This document shows, one piece after another, positions 23,054 through 30,391 of a stretch of DNA of 64,000 nt. The stretch's first letter is position 1, and each line of letters starts with the position of its first letter. The DNA comes from Oscillospiraceae bacterium (GTDB lineage Bacteria; Bacillota; Clostridia; UBA1212; SIG427), in NCBI GenBank assembly GCA_015069135.1, contig SVJE01000001.1:124001-188000 (forward strand). The letters are read 5' to 3'. A model generated the notes under the pieces. It did no database searches. It saw nothing but the letters and a program-made list of their open reading frames with translations, and was not told the origin of the DNA. The position numbers and the translations under genes were made by a program.

Positions 23054-25654
23054 ATGAAAGAATATTACATGATTTCCAAAGAAGAAATTCTTAAAGAATT
23101 TGATGTGACCACACAAGGTTATTCAAAGGAAAAAGCAGAGAGCGTTTTACGGGAAAAAGGTCCAAATCTTCTACAGGAAGGGAAAAAGAAAAGTACACTT
23201 CAGGTGTTTTTATCACAATTTTTAGACCTTCTTGTAATTATCCTTATTGCTGCTGCAGTTATATCAATGCTTTCAGGTAACGTTGAAAGTACAATTGTAA
23301 TTTTTGCAGTTATTTTACTTAATGCAGTTTTAGGAACTGTTCAGCATAAAAAGGCAGAAAAATCATTAGATAGCCTTAAATCTTTATCATCTCCCAATGC
23401 AAAGGTTATAAGAGACGGACAGAAAATTGAAATTCCTTCAAAAAATGTTGTACCCGGTGATATTGTACTGTTGGAAGCTGGTGATATGGTAGTTGCTGAC
23501 GGCAGAATCCTTGAAAATTTTTCTTTGCAGGTTAACGAAAGTTCTCTTACAGGTGAGTCAACGAATGTTGATAAAAATGATACAGAAATTAATGGTGAAG
23601 TTCCGCTTGCAGATAGAGTCAACATGGTTTATTCAGGTAGCCTTGTAACATACGGTCGTGCTATGGTCGTTGTAACCGGTACGGGAATGAATACAGAAAT
23701 CGGTAAAATAGCTTCTCTTATGAATGCAACTAAAGAGAAGAAAACTCCTTTACAGGTAAGTCTTGATAAATTCAGCCAGGGTCTTGCCTTTGTAATTCTT
23801 GCTATTTCTGTTGTTGTTTTCGGTCTTAATCTTTACAGAACTAATGATTGGCTTGATTCTTTAATGTTTGCTGTTGCTTTGGCTGTTGCAGCTATTCCTG
23901 AAGCGTTAAGTTCAATTGTAACCATTGTTCAGGCTATGGGAACTCAAAAAATGGCTAAAGAAAATGCTATTATTAAAGAACTTAAGGCTGTTGAAAGTCT
24001 TGGTTGTGTTTCTGTTATCTGTTCTGATAAGACAGGCACTCTTACACAGAATAAAATGACTGTTCAGAACGTGTATATTGATGAGAAGATTATTACTCCA
24101 AAAGAATTGGATCTTAAAAATCAGTTGCACAGATATCTTTTATATAATGCTGTTCTTACTAATGACTCTTCTATAGTTGATGGTAAGGGAATTGGTGACC
24201 CTACAGAATATTGTCTTTTGGAAATGGTTCGTTCTATTGATTTGAGTGATGAATTTTTAAGAGAACTTATGCCAAGAATGGGGGAGGTTCCTTTTGATTC
24301 TGACAGAAAGCTTATGTCCACAAAGTATGTGCTTCACGGTGTTCATACAATTATGACAAAGGGTGCCTTAGATGTAATGCTTGATAGAACAACACACATC
24401 AGAACAAATGAAGGTGTAAGAACTATAACAGATAATGATAAGAAAAAAATTATGGATGCAAACCAGTATTTTTCTGAGAACGGACTTCGTGTATTGTCTT
24501 TTGGTTACAGAGAAACTACTGCTGATGATGAGTTGGATCCTACTGATGAAAGAGACTATATATTCCTTGGCCTTGTATCTATGATGGATCCACCAAGAGT
24601 TGAATCTAAAGATGCTGTTGCTGATGCAAAAAGAGCAGGAATTAAGCCTATTATGATTACAGGTGACCACAAGATAACTGCTACTGCTATTGCAAAACAA
24701 ATAGGGATTTTTGAAGATGGAGATATGTCAGTAACAGGTGTTGAATTAGATGCCATGACTGAAGAAGAGCTGGATGAAAATATTCATAAGATATCTGTTT
24801 ATGCAAGAGTATCTCCTGAAAATAAAATAAGAATTGTAAATGCATGGCAGAGAAGAGGAAACATTGTTGCAATGACCGGTGATGGTGTTAATGATGCTCC
24901 GGCTCTTAAAAAAGCGGATATTGGTGTTGCCATGGGTATTACAGGTACTGAGGTGTCAAAAGATGCAGCTTCAATGATTCTTACAGATGATAACTTTGCA
25001 ACTATTATTAAGGCAGTTGCTAATGGCAGAAATGTGTATAGGAATATAAAAAACTCGATTAAGTTTTTATTGTCCGGTAATATGGCAGGTATATTGTCTG
25101 TACTTTACACCTCAATCGTAGGTCTTTCTGCGCCGTTCTCACCGGTTCATCTATTGTTTATGAATCTTCTTACTGACTCTTTGCCGGCCATTGCTATTGG
25201 TATGGAACCACCGGAAGATGGTCTTTTGTCACAGAAACCAAGAAATCCGAAAGAGAGTATTCTTAATAAAAAATTTATAACAGAGCTTTTCTTACAAGGT
25301 GGCATTATTGCAATATGTACTATGCTTGCATATTATATTGGTCTTGGCACAGCTGCTAATACTGCACTTGCAAGTACTATGGCATTTGGAACACTTACTT
25401 TAGCAAGACTTTTCCATGGCTTTAATTGCAGAAGTGAAGCTTCTTTATTTAAAATTGGTTTTAGCAAAAACAAAGCAAGTCTTGGTGCCTTTTTCTTTGG
25501 TATAGTACTCTTGCTTCTTGTGTTGTTTGTACCACTGCTTCACGGACTATTTGATGTTGTAACTGTTACAATGCCTCAGTTTGGTGTAATGTTGGGCTTG
25601 TCTTTTGTTCCAACTGTTATCATTCAGGTAATTAGATTAATAAGAGGCAAATAA
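23054..25654 (+). CDS. P-type cation ATPase (calcium/manganese efflux type)
   Basis: An 866-aa P2A-type ATPase. The N-terminal cation ATPase domain is followed by TM1-2, then the actuator domain with LTGES. In TM4 'AIPEALSSIV' replaces the common PEGL. The phosphorylation site is D325 in CSDKTGTLT, with the hinge TGDGVNDAPALKKADIG. TM6 carries MNLLTDSLPAIAIG, keeping the Asn-Thr-Asp of SERCA calcium sites. By family it pumps Ca2+ outward, but the Mn riboswitch argues that Mn2+ is a physiological substrate. ATG 23054 has AGGGAGG upstream. A terminator follows. Confidence 0.94.
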   Translation: MKEYYMISKEEILKEFDVTTQGYSKEKAESVLREKGPNLLQEGKKKSTLQVFLSQFLDLLVIILIAAAVISMLSGNVESTIVIFAVILLNAVLGTVQHKKAEKSLDSLKSLSSPNAKVIRDGQKIEIPSKNVVPGDIVLLEAGDMVVADGRILENFSLQVNESSLTGESTNVDKNDTEINGEVPLADRVNMVYSGSLVTYGRAMVVVTGTGMNTEIGKIASLMNATKEKKTPLQVSLDKFSQGLAFVILAISVVVFGLNLYRTNDWLDSLMFAVALAVAAIPEALSSIVTIVQAMGTQKMAKENAIIKELKAVESLGCVSVICSDKTGTLTQNKMTVQNVYIDEKIITPKELDLKNQLHRYLLYNAVLTNDSSIVDGKGIGDPTEYCLLEMVRSIDLSDEFLRELMPRMGEVPFDSDRKLMSTKYVLHGVHTIMTKGALDVMLDRTTHIRTNEGVRTITDNDKKKIMDANQYFSENGLRVLSFGYRETTADDELDPTDERDYIFLGLVSMMDPPRVESKDAVADAKRAGIKPIMITGDHKITATAIAKQIGIFEDGDMSVTGVELDAMTEEELDENIHKISVYARVSPENKIRIVNAWQRRGNIVAMTGDGVNDAPALKKADIGVAMGITGTEVSKDAASMILTDDNFATIIKAVANGRNVYRNIKNSIKFLLSGNMAGILSVLYTSIVGLSAPFSPVHLLFMNLLTDSLPAIAIGMEPPEDGLLSQKPRNPKESILNKKFITELFLQGGIIAICTMLAYYIGLGTAANTALASTMAFGTLTLARLFHGFNCRSEASLFKIGFSKNKASLGAFFFGIVLLLLVLFVPLLHGLFDVVTVTMPQFGVMLGLSFVPTVIIQVIRLIRGK

Positions 25655-25667
25655 AAATAGATAAATG

Positions 25668-25711
25668 AAAGGCGTTGATTTAAAATGAAAATTTTGTCAG
25701 CGCCTTTTGTA
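25668..25711 (+). terminator. terminator after cation ATPase
   Basis: AAAGGCGTTGA (25668-25678) pairs with TCAGCGCCTTT (25697-25707) and is followed by TTTGT. Confidence 0.8.
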
Positions 25712-25719
25712 TCGTAGTA

Positions 25720-25748
25720 TTGACATTTTTATTTAAAGCTTGTATTAT
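25720..25748 (+). promoter_or_regulatory. sigma-A promoter of GntR-ABC operon
   Basis: -35 TTGACA (25720-25725) and -10 TATTAT (25743-25748) are spaced 17 bases apart. Confidence 0.85.
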
Positions 25749-25767
25749 TGTGATAGTACAATAATAC
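25742..25767. promoter_or_regulatory. palindromic operator for the adjacent GntR (YtrA-type) repressor
   Basis: Perfect inverted repeat GTATTATTGT (25742-25751), spacer gatagt, ACAATAATAC (25758-25767). It covers the -10 box and the transcription start, so a bound protein would block polymerase. It lies 18 bases before the GntR gene, which points to autoregulation. Confidence 0.82.
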
Positions 25768-25785
25768 GAGAAAAGAGGTGAATAT

Positions 25786-26145
25786 ATGTCCTGGAAATTT
25801 TTAGCTGATAGCCCGGTGTATATACAGATTGCAGACCGAATCAGGAGTTCTGTTTTATCCGGAGAATATGCTCCCGGTGGACAGATCCCAACGGTAAGAC
25901 AGCTTGCTACAATTGCTGCTGTAAATCCTAATACAGTTCAACATGCTTTTTCGGAGTTGGAAGATCAGGGGCTTATTGTATCAAAAGGAACTATGGGTCG
26001 TTTTGTTACCGACGATGAAGCTGTGATTCAAAGTTGTCGTAAGAAACATGCTGAGAAATTAGTTAAACAATTTCTTGTTAATGCAAATCGTATGTCAATT
26101 TCAAAAGAAGAACTTATATCTATGATTAAGGAGGCGGATATATGA
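25786..26145 (+). CDS. GntR family transcriptional regulator, YtrA subfamily
   Basis: A 119-aa protein with an N-terminal winged helix (residues 1-75: 'YIQIADRIRSSVLSGEY', 'GQIPTVRQLATIAAVNPNTV', 'LEDQGLIVSKGTMGRFV'). The short helical C-terminus is typical of YtrA regulators, which control ABC transporters for stress or antibiotic response. No large ligand domain is present. It overlaps the ATPase gene by 4 bp. The perfect palindrome upstream is its likely operator. The inducing signal is unknown. Confidence 0.93.
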   Translation: MSWKFLADSPVYIQIADRIRSSVLSGEYAPGGQIPTVRQLATIAAVNPNTVQHAFSELEDQGLIVSKGTMGRFVTDDEAVIQSCRKKHAEKLVKQFLVNANRMSISKEELISMIKEADI

Positions 26146-26846
26146 GCGTTCTTGAATGTAAGAATTTATGTAAAGCCTATAAAAAAGGTGAATACGTTAT
26201 AAATAATCTTAATATTGAAATTCCGAAAGGCAAGATAGTAGGTTTATTAGGACCTAATGGTTGCGGTAAATCAACCCTTATAAAAATGATAGCCGGAATA
26301 CTTCAACCTAACAGCGGTGAAATATATGTTTCCGGTAAGCAAATAGGGGAAGAAACAAGAGCTTTGGTTTCATATCTTCCTGAAAGAACATATTTCAGCG
26401 GTGGAATGAAAGTAAGCGAAGTTGTAAAATATTTTGCTTCATTTTACAGCGATTTCAGTACAGAAAGAGCATGTGAACTTTTGTCTGTGTTGGGAATTAA
26501 TTCAGATGCAAAATTAAAAACTCTGTCAAAGGGTACAAAAGAAAAAGTTCAGCTTATTCTGGTAATGTCCAGACAGGCAAAATTGTACCTTTTAGACGAA
26601 CCCATAGCAGGTGTTGATCCCGCAGCCAGAGAGTATATTCTCAGCACAATAGTTGGAAATTACAATCCTGAAGCAACTGTAATTATTACAACTCATCTTA
26701 TTACAGATGTTGAACAGGTATTGGATGATTTCTATTTCCTTACGTATGGAGGAAATATACTTAAAAGTGGTTCTGTGGAAGATGCCCGTATTGAATCCGG
26801 TAAATCTCTTGATGAATTGTTCAGGGAGGTGTTCAGATGTTCTTAA
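26142..26846 (+). CDS. ABC transporter ATP-binding protein
   Basis: A 234-aa nucleotide-binding subunit. Walker A is GPNGCGKSTL and the signature region LSKGTKEKVQLILVMS is the KGT-type seen in YtrB/BcrA-like exporters. Walker B is LYLLDEPIAGVDP and the switch His lies in TTHLITDVE. It works with the following permease, whose start overlaps it by 10 bp. It belongs to the YtrA-regulated exporter type, often linked to cell-wall-active antibiotics, but no resistance specificity can be read from sequence. Confidence 0.93.
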   Translation: MSVLECKNLCKAYKKGEYVINNLNIEIPKGKIVGLLGPNGCGKSTLIKMIAGILQPNSGEIYVSGKQIGEETRALVSYLPERTYFSGGMKVSEVVKYFASFYSDFSTERACELLSVLGINSDAKLKTLSKGTKEKVQLILVMSRQAKLYLLDEPIAGVDPAAREYILSTIVGNYNPEATVIITTHLITDVEQVLDDFYFLTYGGNILKSGSVEDARIESGKSLDELFREVFRCS

Positions 26847-27667
26847 AATTATTCCGAAATGATTTAAAAGCTATATTTAAATATTGGTGGCTGGGTGCTA
26901 TTATTTCAGCGGCTGTTTCTACCATAGGCATTTTTCCGCTGAGAGTTTTAAGTAATAATAATTATTATTATAGCGATGCGGTATATACAATTTGTGTATT
27001 ATTGCTTATGTTAGTTTTTGGCAGTATTTTTGCTTTTATGCTTCTTACTACAATACTGGTGTTTATAAGATACTTTAAGAATTTTTTCTCGGATGAAGGT
27101 TACCTAACATTTACTTTACCTGTAAGACGTAATCAACTTCTTATGTCAAAACTTCTTTCAGCAATTGTCGCATATGCAGCTACTGCTGCAGTTGTTGTTG
27201 CCGAGGTTACAACAATGATATTGGCTGCTTTTGGTAATGAACCTGATTTTTGGTGGGAAATAGGAGATTTGGTAGAAAAGACTCCGGATTTTATTTGTGA
27301 TAATTGGATTTACATAATAGAAGGTATTACACTTGCGCTTGTTACCGGCTTGTTTTCAATTCTTTTATTAATTGTATGTGTAACTTTTGCCAGTGTAATA
27401 GCAAAGAAGGCTAAAGTTTTTGCAGCCATTGGTATTTATTACGGTGCAACAACTATTGTTACAACTATTTTCCAGGTATTATATTTATTTGGCGGTTTCT
27501 GGTTTATTAATTGGGTAGTAGGGCTTGCTGATAATATTTCAAGAAACTATGCAGGAAATCTCATTGCACTTCTGTTATTTGTTCTGATTTTATTTGTGTC
27601 CATGTTTTGTGTAATTCTTTATACATTATCATTGTGGATGATAGACAAGAAACTTAATTTAAGCTGA
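26837..27667 (+). CDS. ABC-2 type transporter permease
   Basis: A 276-aa integral membrane protein with about six helices (near residues 18-38, 55-82, 108-132, 160-190, 198-222 and 236-262). 'SDEGYLTFTLPVRRNQLLMSKLLSAIV' in the first cytoplasmic loop is the usual coupling region of small ABC-2 permeases in Lachnospiraceae. It overlaps the ATPase gene and is followed 14 bp later by a secreted membrane protein, so the three genes likely form one operon with gntR. The cargo is unknown. Confidence 0.88.
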   Translation: MFLKLFRNDLKAIFKYWWLGAIISAAVSTIGIFPLRVLSNNNYYYSDAVYTICVLLLMLVFGSIFAFMLLTTILVFIRYFKNFFSDEGYLTFTLPVRRNQLLMSKLLSAIVAYAATAAVVVAEVTTMILAAFGNEPDFWWEIGDLVEKTPDFICDNWIYIIEGITLALVTGLFSILLLIVCVTFASVIAKKAKVFAAIGIYYGATTIVTTIFQVLYLFGGFWFINWVVGLADNISRNYAGNLIALLLFVLILFVSMFCVILYTLSLWMIDKKLNLS

Positions 27668-27681
27668 GGAGGGTTAATACT

Positions 27682-28590
27682 ATGAAAAAAATATTATCTT
27701 TTATTCTTGTTATTATAGTAATATCTTCAGCATTTGTACTTCCTATAGCTGCAGAAGATGATTATCAGACTATTTCAGAAGATTTAAAAAGGATTTATTT
27801 TAATGGCAAAACATATCATTATGTTGAAGATGACACAGCTATATCTTATGGCTCCAGAGAAACACGTACTGTTACAAACTATGTTTTAAGTGAAAAACAA
27901 CAAAAGATTTTTAAAGAAGTATATCTGGAACATGAAACAATGTATGACAGTCACATGATTTTATCTGTGTATTATAAAAGTGGTGATAATTTTTATGGTA
28001 CATTTATTGAGGAGTCTTATCTTGATTTATATTATGGTGTTCTTGCCGGCAATGGTCAGGAAGTATATGTCAGGATTAACTCTTATGAAGGAATAGATCT
28101 GGATAAACCATATTTATTAAAAGAAGGTCCTATGGTTGAATTAACAGATTATATGGACTATGAAAGCTTTGATGTTCTGAGAGCAGATTATGACAGGGTT
28201 TTTTCTGATATTGATGGAACTATATATGTCGATCCGGCTACAATGAATTTCTATTATTCTGAAGAAGAGCCTTCTATGCTTTGGCCACCACCATCAATTA
28301 CTGCCTATGAAATTATTGATGAAGATATGTTATCTCTGTTGAGAGACGGATATGAAAACTACTATTTTGGTTTCAGGAATACAGAAGAAGATATAACGGA
28401 CGTGATTTTCTTTATTGTTCTTATTCTGTTTTTCGGTTTAACTCCATTGGTTGTACTGGTGTTCGGAATTATTCTGCTTGTTAAATCAAAGAAACCATAT
28501 AAGTCATATATGATTGCTATTGTTTCGTTTGCAGCGACGGAACTGGTTGCGTTCATTTTTTTGATGGTACAGATATTAAGACTAAGTTAA
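27682..28590 (+). CDS. secreted C-terminally anchored membrane protein, unknown function
   Basis: A 302-aa protein with a cleavable-looking signal peptide (residues 1-24, KKILSFILVIIVISSAFVLPIAAE). An extracytoplasmic Tyr/Asp/Glu-rich domain follows to about residue 235, then two C-terminal helices (about 242-268 and 275-298). No family recognised. A GAGGAGG site lies before ATG 27682, only 14 bp after the permease, so it is likely part of the GntR-controlled ABC operon and may be an accessory or sensor subunit. It converges with the HD gene; the stop codons overlap. Confidence 0.75.
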   Translation: MKKILSFILVIIVISSAFVLPIAAEDDYQTISEDLKRIYFNGKTYHYVEDDTAISYGSRETRTVTNYVLSEKQQKIFKEVYLEHETMYDSHMILSVYYKSGDNFYGTFIEESYLDLYYGVLAGNGQEVYVRINSYEGIDLDKPYLLKEGPMVELTDYMDYESFDVLRADYDRVFSDIDGTIYVDPATMNFYYSEEEPSMLWPPPSITAYEIIDEDMLSLLRDGYENYYFGFRNTEEDITDVIFFIVLILFFGLTPLVVLVFGIILLVKSKKPYKSYMIAIVSFAATELVAFIFLMVQILRLS

Positions 28591-29174
28591 TACTTAATAT
28601 TTCCTTTATCAATATTTTCTTTAATAAGGCGGTCAGTTAGCTCGAAAAGCTTAACTGAACCGTCTTTTGTTTTTGTCTGTCTTTTGTAAATCTGTGTGGC
28701 TGTAACTTCGTGTTCTTTCCAGTCACTTCCGTTGTTGCTGTTATTAAGAAGCAAAGGCTGTAAGTTGTCCATAGCATGGGCGAATTTTGCTTCTTTGGTC
28801 TGATTTTCTTCAAATTCGTCAAATATTTCAATAAGTTTTTGTTTTTGATCTTCAGGCAAGAGAGAGTATATCCTTTCCTTGGCAGCATCTTCACGAGCTT
28901 TCTGAGTCTTAAGACCTTCTGTATCATAGGCATAAGTATCCCCTGCATCTATTTCCACAACATCGTGGATAAGACACATTAATATTACCCTTAAAATATC
29001 TACTGGTTCATTGGAATATTCCTGTAGTAAGAATGCTGCTATTGCCATGTGCCAGGCGTGCTCAGCATCATTTTCTTTACGTCCGTGTCCGGAAAGACTT
29101 GTCTGCCTGAAAATGTTTTTTTCTTTATCAATTTCTAAAATAAAATCAATCTGTTTTTTTAGTCTTTCATCCAT
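28587..29174 (-). CDS. HD domain phosphohydrolase (HDDC2 / 5'-deoxynucleotidase-like)
   Basis: A 195-aa protein with an HD-type metal site. The first His lies in NDAEHAWHMA, the HD pair is 'CLIHDVVEIDAGDTYAYD', and a later Asp sits in HAMDNLQPLLLN. This is the HDDC2/YfbR pattern, whose members remove phosphate from deoxynucleoside monophosphates. The start is ATG 29174, after GGAG 9 bases upstream. It is a single-gene unit running against the ABC operon. The exact substrate is inferred from the family. Confidence 0.88.
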   Translation of the reverse strand: MDERLKKQIDFILEIDKEKNIFRQTSLSGHGRKENDAEHAWHMAIAAFLLQEYSNEPVDILRVILMCLIHDVVEIDAGDTYAYDTEGLKTQKAREDAAKERIYSLLPEDQKQKLIEIFDEFEENQTKEAKFAHAMDNLQPLLLNNSNNGSDWKEHEVTATQIYKRQTKTKDGSVKLFELTDRLIKENIDKGNIKY

Positions 29175-29252
29175 TTAGCTGTCTCCTCGTGAATATTGCT
29201 ATGAGTTTACATTAAGTGCACGGATTTATCAAGGTTATTCTGTAAAATACAT

Positions 29253-29470
29253 ATTTCCCCCCTAACTTTCATACCTGTTTCACTGCAAATATCTAGGGAA
29301 ATACCCTAACTAATTTATTTGTAGAGGTGAATAGGTTAGGGGAATTTTGTTATTTTTGCTACTTTTTCTTTATTTTCCCATGAAAATGTATTAAATATTT
29401 AAGGTATATCAAGGGTATTTCCCCAGATAATCTATCTAATTCAAAGAATACAGTTAGGGGTAAAAAACTA
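29253..29470. repeat. intergenic region with nested inverted repeats
   Basis: This 308-bp gene-free gap (29175-29482) carries CCCTAAC or its complement four times: CCCCCCTAAC (29257-29266), CCCTAAC (29304-29310), GGTTAGGGG (29334-29342) and AGTTAGGGG (29452-29460). GGGAAATACCC (29296-29306) is repeated as its exact complement GGGTATTTCCC (29413-29423). The outer pair are CCCCTAACT and AGTTAGGGG, about 200 bp apart. There is no open frame. The arms could form two competing folds. I cannot see target-site duplications. Confidence 0.65.
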
Positions 29471-29482
29471 GTAGCAGATATC

Positions 29483-30391
29483 TTAAGGTTCTAAACTTTC
29501 ATCCGGCCACCAGGCAGGTGTTCTGTCAACTATTGAAATAGGTTTCTTAGTTACCGGATGGATAAATTCCATTTTACCGGCCCAAAGTGCCTGCCCTTGT
29601 AAATCCAGTTCAGGTAAAGCCATGCTTCCGCCATAGAGTTCGTCACCAATCAAAGGGAAACCGCTGTGTGATGTGTGTACACGAATCTGATGGGTTCTTC
29701 CCGTATGAAGATGGAATTTAACTAATGCTTTATCATGAAAGCGTTCTACCACATGATACTCAGTTAAGGCTTCGATTCCGTCATCGGCTATAGTTCGTTC
29801 CATAATGCTTCCTTCTTTTCTTTTGATAGGAAGGTTAATAAAGCCTGAATTCTCATTGGGGGAAGGAGCGCAAAGCCCGTAATAGGTTTTTATGAATTCG
29901 CCACGAAAACCTTGTTTTTTTAGTTGTTCCTGCACAAATCCGTTTCTGGCAAAAAGAACAATACCTGAAGTATCCCTGTCAAGACGACTTACTATATGAA
30001 TTCTTCCGTGATAGTCATTTTTGATCATGTAAAAAGCCATAGCATTTGAGAGTGTTCCATATTGATGAAGGCAGGTGGGGTGTACCGGCATATTCTGTGG
30101 CTTATGTACAGCAATTATTGCATTGTCCTCATAGAGAATATCCAAAGGAATATTTTCTGGATATGCAGTAGGTTCCTGGTCAGTAACATTAAGCATGACT
30201 GTTACAGTATCACCGGTTTTAACAATATCAACAGTTCTGCCTTTTTCACCATTAATGAACATACCGTTACATCTTTTAAGATCTCTTATAAAAGCAGAAG
30301 ATATATCTAAAGAACCCTGCAATACTTTCTGCAGGGTTCTGCCGTTATCATTATCGTTAACTATATAAACAAGTCTGTCATCGTACATCAT
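29483..30391 (-). CDS. RluA family pseudouridine synthase
   Basis: A 302-aa enzyme with an N-terminal S4-like domain (residues about 10-75) and the catalytic domain with VSRLDRDTSGIVLF, where Asp is the nucleophile, and 'HTGRTHQIRVH'. The C-terminal 'WAGKMEFIHPVTKKPISI' is typical of RluD-type enzymes. The length is normal. The start overlaps the end of the polytopic protein gene by 14 bp, suggesting coupling, although the ribosome site is weak (GGTG). The target site in rRNA cannot be decided by eye. Confidence 0.93.
   Translation of the reverse strand: MMYDDRLVYIVNDNDNGRTLQKVLQGSLDISSAFIRDLKRCNGMFINGEKGRTVDIVKTGDTVTVMLNVTDQEPTAYPENIPLDILYEDNAIIAVHKPQNMPVHPTCLHQYGTLSNAMAFYMIKNDYHGRIHIVSRLDRDTSGIVLFARNGFVQEQLKKQGFRGEFIKTYYGLCAPSPNENSGFINLPIKRKEGSIMERTIADDGIEALTEYHVVERFHDKALVKFHLHTGRTHQIRVHTSHSGFPLIGDELYGGSMALPELDLQGQALWAGKMEFIHPVTKKPISIVDRTPAWWPDESLEP

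Noticed and set aside
29253-29470. CRISPR array at the repeat-rich gap
   Set aside because: The repeats are short, inverted and unevenly spaced, with no spacers of equal size and no cas genes nearby.
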